Counted from the stretch's first letter, positions 11,010 to 22,448 are shown. The stretch: 64,000 bases of DNA from Sophora flavescens (GCA_030762895.1 CM061065.1:82345607-82409606); one strand, 5' to 3'. The notes: a model not told the origin generated them from the letters alone. Made by a program: numbers and translations.

Positions 11010-11559
11010 AAAACAGAAACAGGGAAGGAAGAAAGGAGGGTTTTTCCTCACCTATTCTTGTGGTAGGAAACGCCGTCGATGAGTGGTGGGTGGCGGCGTT
11101 TCCGCTGTGGCTGTCACTGGCCTTTGCTAGTGGGTGGTGGTGTCATTCGGGAACGGAGCGTCGAGACAGTGAGAACAAAGAGTTGAACACAGAGCGCCGA
11201 GGCAGAGAAGAACGGGTGAACAAGACTGGCGTCGAGTGAAGAAGAAAGAGGGACGAGGCAGAGAAGAAGACAGAGCGTCGAGTGAAGAACAAAAAGCCAA
11301 CGGAAATGAGATGAAAGAGCGAAGGAGGGAGACACAGCATCGACGCAGTGAAGAAGACAGAGCCAAGCAGAAATAGCGTCCACGAGAAGGAAGAAAGAGC
11401 TCTGTAGAGGACAAGAAGGAGGGAATATTGGAGGGAAATCGCGTTGTTCCCCTGTTCCTCAGATTCACGCTATTGCCACTAGCTTAATTATGAAAGTGCC
11501 ACTAAAATATACGGTGTTTTCGTAGGTGTATACATTTCTGTGTCAGTTTAGCATAACTG
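11010..11559 (-). repeat. MULE right terminal inverted repeat (about 550 bp)
   Basis: Reverse complement of the left TIR. It ends in the exact complement of CAGTTATGCTAAACTGACAC and is about 110 bases longer, because of extra purine-rich sequence (about 11220-11400) that repeats GACAGAGCGTCGAGTGAAGAA-like units. Probable promoter side of the transposase gene. Confidence 0.9.
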
Positions 11560-11568
11560 AATCCTCAT
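11560..11568. repeat. right 9-bp target site duplication of the MULE
   Basis: AATCCTCAT, identical to 2074-2082. Confidence 0.95.
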
Positions 11569-12360
11569 AATTAATAATTGGGAAATGGGAATGCAACTGT
11601 GCAAACGGATAAAATAGTCGTTGGAGGTAAATAGTTAATATTTAATTATATTTTACATTTTCAAAATTAAGTTTTAATATATATATATATATAATAATAT
11701 TAATATTAATAATAATTTTTTTTTAATATTTTCACATCAAATTTTTTGAGCTCTCGCTTTTTATCTCCTTTTCTCTTCATCTTTATATTCTATTGAGAGC
11801 AAAATGTTAAAATTGGTTGATTATAAAATTTTGATAAATGATTTCGTAACTGAAAAAGATAAAAGATTATATGAATATTGATATTTTATATAATATTAAG
11901 TCTTTTTAAAAAATTCGCTTAAGACCCTGAAATTCCTTACACAACCCTATTTTTATTGCTATTGATTATATTGTCTAATTTATATCTAAAACTTTTCAAC
12001 ATTTTTTTATTCTTCCATTTCATCACTTTTAAATATTTCTTTTAATAGCATTGAAAGCAATTTTTCATTGCAACTTTTGTTGTCTACGTTCACCTTAGAA
12101 ATCTTTATATGCTGAAATTTATTACCACCAGTGACCCCATTTTGGTTTTTGACTTGTCAGATTTTCTTAAAACTTGGTAGTATCAAATTGAAACTAATTA
12201 ATGGGGTGTGAGTCAACAACACAAGTTAGTTGTTAATTTAAGTGCAAACAGGAGAGTATACTGAGATTTGTTGTGTAGTAGAAACGAAATCAAGGGGAAA
12301 TTTTCTAAATTTATCTGAGAGGACATGTGCATCTTTGTAAATTGTGATTAAATTTAGTGG
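11569..12360. other. AT-rich spacer between MULE and LTR element
   Basis: No gene seen. It contains an (AT)n microsatellite at about 11676-11693 and TAATAT runs just after it. Confidence 0.5.
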
Positions 12361-12365
12361 GAAAG

Positions 12366-13543
12366 TGTTATCACCAAAAAACAATTTAGCTGATAGCCGA
12401 CTGCGGTAATTAGCTTATTTGATTATTTAGTTGAAACCAACGACTGAACCAATATCAGCTGAATTAGGATGAGCTGAAAGCAGTTGCTAAGCTGAGATTT
12501 GTAGCTGCTGATAACCAGTAGTTGAGTCGGGTTTAGCTGAGGAAATTTAGCTAATGTAGAATTAGCCGATGCATAATCAGTTGAACGTAGCTGCTAAGTT
12601 TAGATGGGCTTGGAGGCTGTCAGCTGAAGCAGAATCAGTTGATACAGAAATTAGCTGATGCAGAATATCAGCTGATGCAGAATTAGTTGATGCAGAATCA
12701 GCTGAGCAGAATTAGCTGATGCAGAATCAGCTGAACGTGGCTGCTAAGTCTAGATGGACTTGGAGGCTGTTGTTGGGTCTTAATAGGCTCGTGTGAATGT
12801 TGATTAAGGGCCCAAAAGACTATTATTATATTTAGAAAAAGGAAATAACAAGAAAATGACCAAGTCAAGAGTGCAGTAACAATTTTCCTAATTTTTAGGG
12901 ATGATGGATAGAAGCTGGTTGGGGGTTGTTACATGTGCAAAATATCAGATAAGGAAGGCTAGTTTATGACTAGTGGAGCTGTTGCCAACAGATAAAGGGA
13001 TCGTGCCTAAATTTTAGAGATTTGGGTAGGCATGATTAGTTGGTGGTCAGCTGAGCAAAGTTAGTGGTTTTAGTGGGCATTACTCTTGGCCATTTTTGTC
13101 CGCCATGATGTGCTTGTAATTGCTTAAATTTAGGAGTTAGTGACCAATGAGAATAGCTTTAGAGTAGCTGAGTTTTTTTGCCTATAAATACCAGTTGCAT
13201 AGATTGTAAAAAAAAAAACACCCGTCAATCAAACAACTTATTCATATTGTTCTTTACTTTACTTTTCTTTCCTTTAACACTTTCCTTTACCGCTTTCCTT
13301 AATAATTTCCTTTATCGCCTTTCCTTTACCGCTTTCATGCAAACTTAGATAAACTTCCCACCTCACTTTCTCAACCAGATGCTTTCTTTAGTTAGTCTGG
13401 GAACCCATGCCGAGGGTTGGATTTTGTCCTCGGTACTCACAAATCACTTGATCGCATCAAAATCCACACTCACGTGATTTCCTCTCTCGGCTGAGTCCTC
13501 ACTCGACTGGATCGAGGAGAAAATTTTCACACGTGAGACAACA
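12366..13543 (+). repeat. 5' LTR of the gag-only element (with short U3 repeats and TATA)
   Basis: Begins TGTTATCACC and ends GAGACAACA. From about 12440 to 12730 the U3 is packed with variants of TTAGCTGATGCAGAAT. A TATA box (CTATAAATA, 13182-13190) is followed by a poly-A run and a pyrimidine-rich CTTTCCTTTA stretch. Confidence 0.93.
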
Positions 13544-13563
13544 AATTGGCAAGCCCGGTGGGA
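13544..13563 (+). promoter_or_regulatory. primer-binding-site region
   Basis: The bases directly after the 5' LTR, AATTGGCAAGCCCGGTGGGA, sit where the tRNA primer anneals in LTR elements. The matching tRNA was not identified. Confidence 0.65.
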
Positions 13564-13699
13564 CCAAGCTAGAAGGTGAACTCATTGGGAAGTTTACCTA
13601 TTCGGGTCACAATTACATTGTTTTAGCCTGGAATCGTCTCAAGCATCTGTTAATAAAATTGGCAGCCATATAGCAGTTGAACCTTCAATTGCCTTAGGC

Positions 13700-15700
13700 A
13701 TGCCATCTTCTCAACCATCAATGTCTACTGCATCGGTGACAACTACCGGTGGACATTCAACAATAGTAGTTTATACGACTGATCAAAATCATCCCAGTGT
13801 GATGACCACTCCGTCTATCCGCCAGAAAATAGATATGAGAGTACATGACATTATGTATAATGTGTCTAAGCAGCTGGCAGACATCGTTAAACCAATAGTG
13901 CATAACGAAGTACTTCACGTGAAGGAACAAGAACTACAAGAATTGAATTTTGGAGAAAACTTGGCGAATTCTACTATTATTGGGCAACCAAGACGGCTGA
14001 ATCCTATGCAACAAATATCAGCTGGTGATGCACAACAAATGCAGCCAAGTCCAAATCAATATGTTCAGGCAGGATCATTTCAGTTGGGCCAGCCGAACAT
14101 GCTTCAGCAGACCCCTCAACCAAGTTCTGTCACACAAGCGCTTACTGGTCTTATTGCTGCTAGCCTTGGGGGGCAAGTGGTTGTAAATGATATTGTATCT
14201 CAACCAGTATTATAGTATGGACGGGTTCACTCGGCTAGAAAGCCATCAAATACGTCAGGTCAGCCTGAAATGCCGTGTTTTGTATCAAATGCTATGGCTA
14301 TTGGTATAGACTCTCAGGTGACTATGCTTGGGGATATGATGTTTCCTGCCACGGGCTATGCGGCATTTCAAACAAAGTTGCTTGGAAATTATGCTGGGGA
14401 GAAGCAATGGAATATGATTCCACCTACCTCGGCTAATATGCCAGACTATCATGGGGCAATTCAGACAAAGTTACATGGAAATTATGCTGGGGAGCAGCCA
14501 TGGAACATGATTCCACCTACCTCGGCTAATATGCCAGACTATCAGCTAGCCCCTGAACAGCCGCTTTATGTTCAAGTGGGTTCAATTCCTCCTCGAGGGA
14601 TTTTGTATAAGACACCTGGAAATTATGCTAGGGAGCAGCCATAGAACATGATTCCACCTACCTTGGCTAATATGCCAGACTGTCAGCAAGCCCCGAAACA
14701 ACCGCTTTATGATCAAGTGGGTTCAATTCCTCCTTGAAGGATTTTGTATAGAGCACCTGATGATTATGTTGGGGAGCAACAATGGAATCCAATTCCACCT
14801 ATCTCGGCTAATCAATTAGCTGTCAACAGGGCTCAATGTACGAATCTTGATGATTATGCAGCAGAGCAGCCATGGATATCAATTCAACCTACTGCGGTTA
14901 ATCAAACAGTGATTCCAAACATGTTAGAGCCGATGTACCAAATGCATATCAAATAGTCAGGTCTTGCTCCAACCTAAGTACCTATCTTTGGCCAGCCGAA
15001 AACGACTGAGAATGGACCGACTGTCCCTCAGCTTATCGATCCCGATATGATAGCTGACACTATAAAAAGATACTTTGGCGTGCAACTAAGGCCATTAAAT
15101 AGGCCTGAGTATCGAAAGTCATATCCTGAATGGGTGGACAGAGTGATTCCATTGCCGAAAGAGTTGGAGACCCCAAAGTTCTCAACTTTCTCAGGAGAAG
15201 ATGGCAAGTCAACCATTGAGCATATGAGCAGATTTACTGCCCAGTGTGGAGAGGCAAACCAGAATGAGTACTACAAGATGCAGCTATTCCCTTTATTATT
15301 GACAGGGATAACATTCACTTGGTATTCCTCTCCACCTCCTAATTCTGTGCAAAATTGGTCAAACATGGAAAGGTTCTGCCATGATAGGTTCCATAAACCT
15401 CAACCTGAAGTTACAGCAGCTGACTTGATGAATTTGAAACAACAAGAGAATGAGACAGCTACTGACTTCATAGAAAGATTCAGGAAGCTGAATAGAAAAT
15501 GTACAACACAACTTCCAGAAGTAGAATATGCTGCAATAGCTGTAGGTAACATGCACCCTCAATGAGAGAAAAGTTGCTAGCCCAAGAATTTTCAAACTTG
15601 AGTCAGCTGGAAACCAAAGCTTCCTCAACTGAACGATTCATTCTAGATATGCAGCACATAATCTCCATTGAAGATTGTGATGAGTCTGAAGAAGCAGCCG
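13700..15700 (+). pseudogene. gag of the gag-only element, several in-frame stops
   Basis: Open frames 13700-14215, 14270-14644, 14744-14956 and 15047-15565 share one reading frame separated only by stop codons (at 14213, 14642, near 14735, 14954 and others), so this was one gag gene. The N-terminal half is Gln/Pro-rich. Residues from about 14370 to 14900 repeat a GNYAGEQPWNMIPP-type unit four or five times. The retrotransposon gag domain lies at 15190-15540 (WVDRVIPLPKELETPKFSTF ... MQLFPLLLTGITFTWYSS ... ERFRKLNRKC). A frameshift just after HPQ (15560) moves the end of gag (MREKLLAQEF) into another frame. Its product would be the structural capsid protein. Confidence 0.85.
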
Positions 15701-16675
15701 ATTATTATAGTGATTAGGCAGCTAATGTCATGGCAGCCGAGATCATGAGGGAATGTTGTCCAAAAGACGTTGAAGGGAGGAAAGTCTAAATTAGCTTACA
15801 AGGTTGTAGCTAAGATGACAGCTGATAATAATTTATTCTCAGCCGCATTCACTGACATGGTTTCGGTGTACGGCTTGCCATTTCCTACATCAAAGGGCGA
15901 GTGGAAATAGCTGATGCATAGTGTATGACTTACCATTTCCTACATCAAAGGCTAAATGGAAATAGCTGTGGCATAAGCAAGCAGTGGGAACATAAGTGCA
16001 TACCAACTGAATAAGACGAAGTGAAAGGACATTTAGCTATGTGTCAAATCGACAATATAAGTCTACTAACTACCAACATAATGTCTTCAAGATGTTGGAG
16101 TGCCCAAGATCAATTGAATAAGATAGAATGGGGAGACATTTAGCCGTGTCAACTAGGCAAAATGATGCTACTATCTGTAAACCCAGTCTCTTTGCAAGGT
16201 TGGAGTTTCTTGGAACAACTGAATCAATTAAAGATGGGGGGGGGGGATTTAGACATCATGTCTACTATCTGCAAACCTAGTAGTTCCAGGAAATTCAAGT
16301 TTCTACATGCAGCATAGTGGGGGGACACTTAGCCGTGTCAACTAGGCAAGATGAGTCTACTATCTGTAAACCCAGTCTTTTTCGAAGGTTGGAGTTTCTT
16401 GGATCGGCTAAATCAATTAAAGCTTGGGGGCATTTAGATATCATGTCTACTATCTGCAAACCTAGTAATTCCAGGAGATTTAAGTTTCTACATGCAGCAG
16501 AGTCATGTTAGTCGAGAGCAAGGGCAGTCGAAAGAAGATCCTTCAAGTCAATGAATCATGTCAGCTGTGAACTAGAGCAGTCGATAGGATGAAGGTTCAA
16601 TATCAAAATCGGCAATTGGATTCAACTGACTTAATGCATCTTTCACCCTCCTCTTATTGTTGTCAGCTAAAAGAT
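15701..16675 (+). other. non-coding 3' interior of the gag-only element
   Basis: No pol remnant is visible. Two neighbouring blocks of about 180 bases are near copies (about 16139-16315 and 16320-16500), both starting at TAGCCGTGTCAACTAGGCAA. A purine-rich tract (AAAAGATGCGGGGGGCATT, 16669-16687) abuts the 3' LTR and should prime plus-strand synthesis. Confidence 0.8.
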
Positions 16676-16687
16676 GCGGGGGGCATT

Positions 16688-17834
16688 TGTCATCACCAAA
16701 AAATAATTTAGCTGATAGCCGATTGAGGTAATTAGCTTATTTGATTATTTAGTTGAAACCAACGGCTGAACCAAGATCAGTTGAACTAGGATGAGCTGAA
16801 AGCAGTTGCTAAGCTGAGATTTGTAGCTGAGTCAGGTTAGCTGAGGAAATTTAGCTGATGTAGAATTAGCCGATACAGAATCAGCCGAATGTAGCTGCTA
16901 TGTTTAGATGGACTTGGAGGCTGTTAGCTGATGCAGAATTAGCTGATGCAGAAATTAGCTGATGCAGAATATCAGCTGGTGCAGAATTAGTTAATGCAGA
17001 ATCAGCTGAGCAGAATTAGCTGATGCAGAATCAGCTGAACGTGGCTGCTAAGTCTGGATGGACTTGGAGGCTGTTGTTGGGTCTTAATAGGCTCGTGTAA
17101 ATGTTGATTAAGGGCCCAAAAGACTATTATTATATTTAGAAAAAGGAAATAACAAGAAATTGACCTAGTCAAGAGTGCAATAACAATTTTCCTAATTTTT
17201 TGGGATGATGGATAGAAGCTGGTTGGAGGTTCTTACATGTGCAAAATATCAAATAAGGAAGGATAGTTTATGACTAGTGGAGCTGTTGCCAACAGATAAA
17301 TGGAACGTGCCTAAATTTTATGGATTTGGGTAGACATGGTTAGATGGTGGTCAGCTGAGCAAAGTTAGTGGTTTTAGTGGGAATTACTCTTGGCCATTTT
17401 TGTCCGCCATGATGTGCTTGTAATTGCTTAAATTTAGGAATTAGTGGCTAATGAGAATAGCTTTAGAGTAGCTGAGTTTTTTGCATATAAATACCAGTTG
17501 TATAGATTGTAAAAAAAAACACCCTTCAATCAAACAACTTATCCATATTGTTCTTTACTTTCCTTTAACACTTTCCTTTACCACTTTCCTTTATCATTTC
17601 CTTTATCGCCTTTCCTTTACCGCTTTCATGCAAACTTAGATAAACTTCCCACCTCACCTTCTCAACCAGACGCTTTCTTTAGTTAGTCTGGGAATCCATG
17701 TCGATGGTTGGATTTTGTCCTTGATACTCACAAATTGCTTGATCGCTTCAAAATCCACACTCAAGTGATTTCATCTCTCAGCTGAGTCCTCACTGAGCTG
17801 GATCGGGGAGAAAATTTTCACACGTGAGCAAACA
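16688..17834 (+). repeat. 3' LTR of the gag-only element
   Basis: Direct copy of 12366-13543 with scattered substitutions and small indels, ending GAGCAAACA followed by the target duplication GAAAG. TATA box CATATAAATA at 17484-17493. Confidence 0.93.
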
Positions 17835-17839
17835 GAAAG

Positions 17840-18585
17840 TAAATACAATAGTTTGTGGTCAACTTTAGACGGAAAAAGTTTACCAAAAAAAACTTTAGAC
17901 AGAAAAATATGCTAAATAGAGCCAACTATGTCAGATTCATGCCCTTGGATTTCCTAGTGCTGCACTGCACTGCACGTCTTCCAACAGATGCACCAAGCTC
18001 CACAGTTTGTATGTTCCTCATTGTGTTTTCAAAAACCTTGAGACTCATAAAATTAATGTGAAACACTAAATACTTGTCAATATCCAGTCTTGCATACTTA
18101 CGTAGGTTCTAATAGTTAAGGTTTCACAATAAATTTTGACTATCAAATCGCTAAAGATTTATACTGCTAATATACAGGACAACAATGGATTTAAAAGGAT
18201 ATTAAAGTAGATATAAATCCAACTTCGACACCTGCAGAGCATCAAAACAATCACAACATAGGTATTTTGACAAGTAAAATCAAAGCCTTAGAAGTACATA
18301 TCGGCTAAACTTAAGAGTACTGAAAATTTAGAAGTACTGAGTGGGGTCAGCTAAAATTAGAAGTACTGAAAATTTAACATTTCATGACAATATTTAATAG
18401 CATTTAAGTCTACGATTTCTTAAAATAAAACAAATTCTTTGGGACAAACCTAACACTGCCTAAATAGAACATTAAGGTTAAAGTCTGTTGAAAAGCCGCC
18501 TTAAATACGGTAACTTTGAGCTGCCTTCATTGCAGCTGAGATACCCAGATATCCTATTAAAGAACAACCCTAATTAATTACACCT
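17840..18585. other. spacer, nothing recognised
   Basis: AT-rich sequence between two LTR elements. Small local repeats (GAAAATTTAGAAGTACTGA near 18320-18375) are the only structure noted. Confidence 0.4.
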
Positions 18586-19676
18586 TGTTAACGTGGTTTT
18601 TTGGTTCTGACCAAAATTCCGACGGGACAAATAATTAAAGGTCAGACGAGTGTGGGACCTACAAGTTATACGATAATCTCGTCAGAAATGTGTTGTTTGT
18701 AATACTGTCTGCCAAGTACAAATTTGACAATTTAGTCAAATTGGGAGGACACTGGCAAGGACTAATACTAAGTTGAATATGGAAATATTGTGCAAAGCAT
18801 TGACAATACAACTACTTGAGTTTGAAAATATGATTTGAATTTAAAAGGGGAAAGACAATGTTTTCTAAGTAAAATAACTTCCTAATCATAGACTATTTGC
18901 TAAATAAAAGTAACAACGTTTTGAAAAGAAGTTTAAATAAAATAGGAAAGAAACACTTAAAACGTTTAAGAACTAGAATTAAACATAGTAAGACACTACT
19001 TAATGGGAATGAGTAAAGTAATTCAAAAGAAGAACATGCGAAAATTAATAAAGAAAATGAAGAACAAACTAAGAACTTGCACAAAGCAAACCAAAATTGT
19101 AGTGGATTTCAACATTGTATTGAAATAAGAAAGATGGAAGGAGTACTTGAGTGTTATCCATCAATCTGCTTTGTGATTGAGATGTGTAAGATTTGTATCA
19201 AGTAACCGACCCCATTTACATTGAATTTACAAGTATTTATAGGCAAATAAAATAACTACCTACTGCTAACTTCCTATCTTATTTACTGCCATGTATTTGG
19301 CAGTTCTCCTATGTTTAAATTCAACTATTTGTCAAACAAACGCTTCTAACTACTTAGTTTCTTGGAGCGCTTTCGTGTCAACTTGCTTGTCTTAGATGGT
19401 TTTGTTGTTTTGACACCTTGTCTTGTTAATCTCTCGTCGGACTAGGGGACTTAGTCATTTTTCTCTTCCATTGCATTTTTGACAAGTCCTTCTTCATGCT
19501 TATTATAACTTCAACATACACCATTAGGAACTTTGTTGTCAATTTTCTCCTTGTTGTCAGATCATATTCCTTGTCAACTGAATATTTCCAATACTTAAAA
19601 TATTAGCTATCACTCCAATTCCTTCGTCAGCTTGTCAAAGTACATCTGTCAATAATCCGAAATTTCACCCCTAACA
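18586..19676 (-). repeat. 3' LTR of the Tat element (minus strand)
   Basis: On the minus strand it begins TGTTAGGGGTG and ends CGTTAACA. It matches 61110-62193 along its length with roughly one difference per 15-20 bases by eye. A TATA box (CTATAAATACT on the minus strand) lies at 19242-19232. Confidence 0.93.
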
Positions 19677-19695
19677 GATGCCCACCAAGTTTTGC
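19677..19695 (-). promoter_or_regulatory. polypurine tract of the Tat element
   Basis: Minus-strand sequence AAAACTTGGTGGGCATC directly before the 3' LTR, the position and composition of a plus-strand primer. Confidence 0.7.
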
Positions 19696-19985
19696 TTTTC
19701 GACGGCCTTGCCCGAAAGAATAGCAAAATTTGAATTCCAAATTCCTAACAAACCTTCGAAATTCCAAATTTATTTCAAATAGGATTAAATCTTATCAACC
19801 TAATCATATCCCTACTTAATAGGGATAATCATAATGTTGTAGGTTTCTTGGAACTCGAACCACCAACTACTCCCTTTAAATTGTAGTCATAACATCATCG
19901 TGACTTTCTTCTCCTTTTTCTTTCCCTACGAAAACATTTCTTCTTCAAAGAAAAATTTTCTTCTCTACCATTCCACTCAAACTCC

Positions 19986-20855
19986 ATGACAACTTCATCA
20001 AAAGCTTCATCTTCAGGGCCCCAAGCCTCGGTTGCTGCTCCTAGAGCCGTGGTTCAAGATCCAATCTTGCATAAATCAGAGTCATGGCAGTGATCCAAGG
20101 TAATTTACCCTGTTCACGACTCTTCCATTTCTCTTAACCCTCCTGCTGCGTTCTTGGGTCCCCTTATTGCCTAGAACGAAATTCCTAAGGATTTGCATTG
20201 TTCCTTTCCTTGCAAAAGTCCAGATGAAGCCATCTTAGCTTCATTACCTTCACTCCCTATCCATGCATTCAAAAAGGGTGATAGGATTTTTAGGATGCCC
20301 CCTGCTTCTAAATTCGATTCTTATATTAGGTGCTTGATAGGGTTCAGGCCAAAAACGTGATGTGTGGGAAGAAGCTGGAATCTTCGAGTTCATTCAGCTT
20401 TCCCGCCATCTTAAGCTAGTAGATTTGTAATTAATAGGGGCGTCAGTTTTCTTTTGGAACAAGACTACCAACAATTTCCATTTCCCATATGGAATGATGG
20501 GTCCAACCCCTTTTGACACGTCGGCCATTACAGGGCTTCGTCCTGACAGTCTTTCCATGCATTCTAGTGTTGAGGTTAAACAATAAATTGATGTCTACGT
20601 ACCAAAGTGTTCTTTTTCCCAGTTCATCACAGACTTTAGAGGTGAAGATAAAGAACCTGTTTCCGAGACAAAGGACATGGCCTTTTTATTTCTCTGGCTA
20701 TGTGCCTATATCTTCAGTAGCAAATATGCGACTTTAATCTCAGCTTATGTTCCTCTTGCCAACCTTCTTGCTTCTGGTAAGAGGGTAGCACCTGGTCAAT
20801 GTGTCTTGGCTAATCTCTACGACAGCATGAGTATGCTAGTCGACAACGTTAGGTC
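19986..20855 (+). pseudogene. antisense plant-mobile-domain (PMD) gene of the Tat element, 5' part, decayed
   Basis: The gene is antisense to the retrotransposon. From ATG 19986 the frame reads MTTSSKASSSGPQA and hits stops within 40 codons, but homology continues across stops and at least one frameshift: FPCKSPDEAILASLP, KKGDRIFRMPP, then in another frame FFWNKTTNNFHFPYG, GPTPFDTSAITGLRPDS and LANLYDSMSMLVDNVR. These are typical of the aminotransferase-like plant mobile domain family, cellular members of which (MAIN/MAIL1) act in silencing and genome stability. The frame is cut at 20855 by the SIRE-like insertion and resumes at 32223. Confidence 0.8.
20851..20855. repeat. target duplication AGGTC of the SIRE-like element
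   Basis: AGGTC precedes the 5' LTR and recurs at 32218-32222 after the 3' LTR. Confidence 0.95.
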
Positions 20856-22391
20856 TGTTGAGACCTCACAAGTCTTAAACACATTCAATTTGTAAATTCT
20901 CTAAGTTTTGATGATTCCAAATAGATTAAGTACGGTAATATTGAACCATATGAAATTACTGACAAATCTGACAAGTGTGCAGGAAAATAGACTTAAAGAC
21001 AACTCGTCTGGTTTTTGACTCGTCTGCTTTTTGGTCAAGCTCAGTTTTTAGACTTGTCTGAAAATCACTCGTCTGATATTTAGTCAAATACCAAGGCTAC
21101 GCCAAGTCAAGATCTGAACATGCTTGATGACATGGCAAGACTCGGTGGATCACCCATCTGACTTTGGAATAAGTTAGCACCCGTCTAGTTTTTGAACTGC
21201 TTGAGAACTCATCTGATTTCTGATTGCCTCTCACCCGTCTAATTTTCTCAACTCTGCTATGATGTCAGAAATGAATTCCAAGTCATCTTATTCAAATTAA
21301 ATGCCTTCCTTAAGGATCTCAAAGACCTCTGGACAATAACTCAAAGGACAAAGGTTAAAAAATGTTGTTTCAAGGTTTTAAGGAATAAACATGCAACCTA
21401 TGTACCACCGCAGTAGCTTTTTAGCTGTTTTTAGTACAAAGTAAAAGTGCTTTTTGGAAAGTGAACTGCTGTTGCACTGAAAAAAGGAAAGCCCTCTCCT
21501 ACAAGAACAAGAAGCCCGTTGCTACATACTCTAATAACAAAAGATGATTTAGAATAAACTGTACCCTTGGACAACCTTATCAAAGCTCAATGTTCCCAAG
21601 CATTTAATGTTTATACAGAACGACTCTTTGGCATTAATGGTGTCTCAGAAGCTCAAATCAAAAGAACACATTTTCCGAAGCTGTGTCTAAACGGATCCCT
21701 TGCCTGAAGCCTTTAAATAGATCAAACAATGAAGATGAAGACAAGAAGTTGAATATCATTAAGAACATTGCGCATAAGCATTTATTCTCTTCATTAACTT
21801 CTTCATTCTTTCATTGAATATACTTTCAATCATTTAATATTAATTCGCAGTCTTTCATACCTCATATTTATTTCACTCTCTGAGTGTGATCTAAAAGATT
21901 TGCAAGTTGTATTAATTACACAAAACCTTTATATTCTTTACTGAGTTGAGACTGAAGAGGCTAGGTGAGCAAAGAATACTTGTTTGAGTGTTGAGCCTGA
22001 AGAGGCTAGGTGTGCAAAGAGTACTTGTACTATAAATTACTCAGTTATAGTAGAAACTTGGTGCTGCCAAGAAAATGACGTAGCCCTATGGATTTTGGGG
22101 TGAACCAGTATAAATCTCTTGAGTGATATCTCTTTTCCCTTATCCCTTTGCTTTTTTAAGTATCTTTTGTTTTTAAGTTTTTAACCTGGGGAGTTAAGCT
22201 GCAAAAACCAATTCCTGTTTTACCCTTCTCTATCTAAATGTGTGCCTTGTTTGAATATTAGACGATTCACTCATCTGATTTTCTCTTATCTAAGTATAGC
22301 TTGTTGTTCCTGCGAAAATCCTTTTTAAAGTAACCAAAAAAGTTGGTAAACACAATTCAACCCCCTTCTTATGTTAACTTTGGTTATTTCA
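20856..22391 (+). repeat. 5' LTR of the SIRE-like element
   Basis: Begins TGTTGAGACCTCACAAG and ends GGTTATTTCA. From about 20998 to 21245 and again near 22260-22280 it repeats a CTCGTCTG(A/G)TTTT-like motif many times. CTTTAAATAGATC near 21711 could be the TATA region. Confidence 0.95.
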
Positions 22392-22407
22392 GTTGGTATC
22401 AGATCTC
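22392..22407 (+). promoter_or_regulatory. primer binding site, initiator methionine tRNA
   Basis: The bases after the LTR, GTTGGTATCAGATCTC, contain TGGTATCAGA, the complement of the 3' end of plant initiator tRNA-Met. Confidence 0.85.
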
Positions 22408-22448
22408 AGCCTCTGGGTTGAGCACTTAGTAGTGTAGAGGAAAAGATC

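Larger units (their letters stand above)
2083..11559. mobile_element. complete Mutator-like element (MULE), about 9.5 kb
   Basis: The two ends are inverted copies: CAGTTATGCTAAACTGACAC starts the left end and its exact reverse complement ends the right. They are flanked by a perfect 9-bp duplication. Inside are a minus-strand FAR1/MULE-type transposase gene (7673-10225), a plus-strand intron-containing gene of DUF1985/plant-mobile-domain type (3116-4863), and a 91-bp tandem array between their converging 3' ends. Two-gene MULEs are known (for example MuDR and Arabidopsis VANDALs). The intact termini and duplication show one undisturbed insertion. The transposase carries two lesions, so the element is probably not autonomous now. 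Confidence 0.93.
12366..17834 (+). mobile_element. gag-only Ty3/gypsy-type LTR retrotransposon (5.5 kb)
   Basis: Two direct LTRs (12366-13543 and 16688-17834) begin TGT(T/C)ATCACC and end in ACA. The 5-bp duplication GAAAG lies at 12361-12365 and 17835-17839. The interior (13544-16687) holds a primer-site region, a gag gene broken by stops, and a purine-rich tract before the 3' LTR, but no protease, reverse transcriptase or integrase. It must have moved with proteins from a related autonomous element. The primer-site sequence resembles that of the minus-strand Tat element at 61.1 kb, suggesting the same lineage. Confidence 0.93.
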
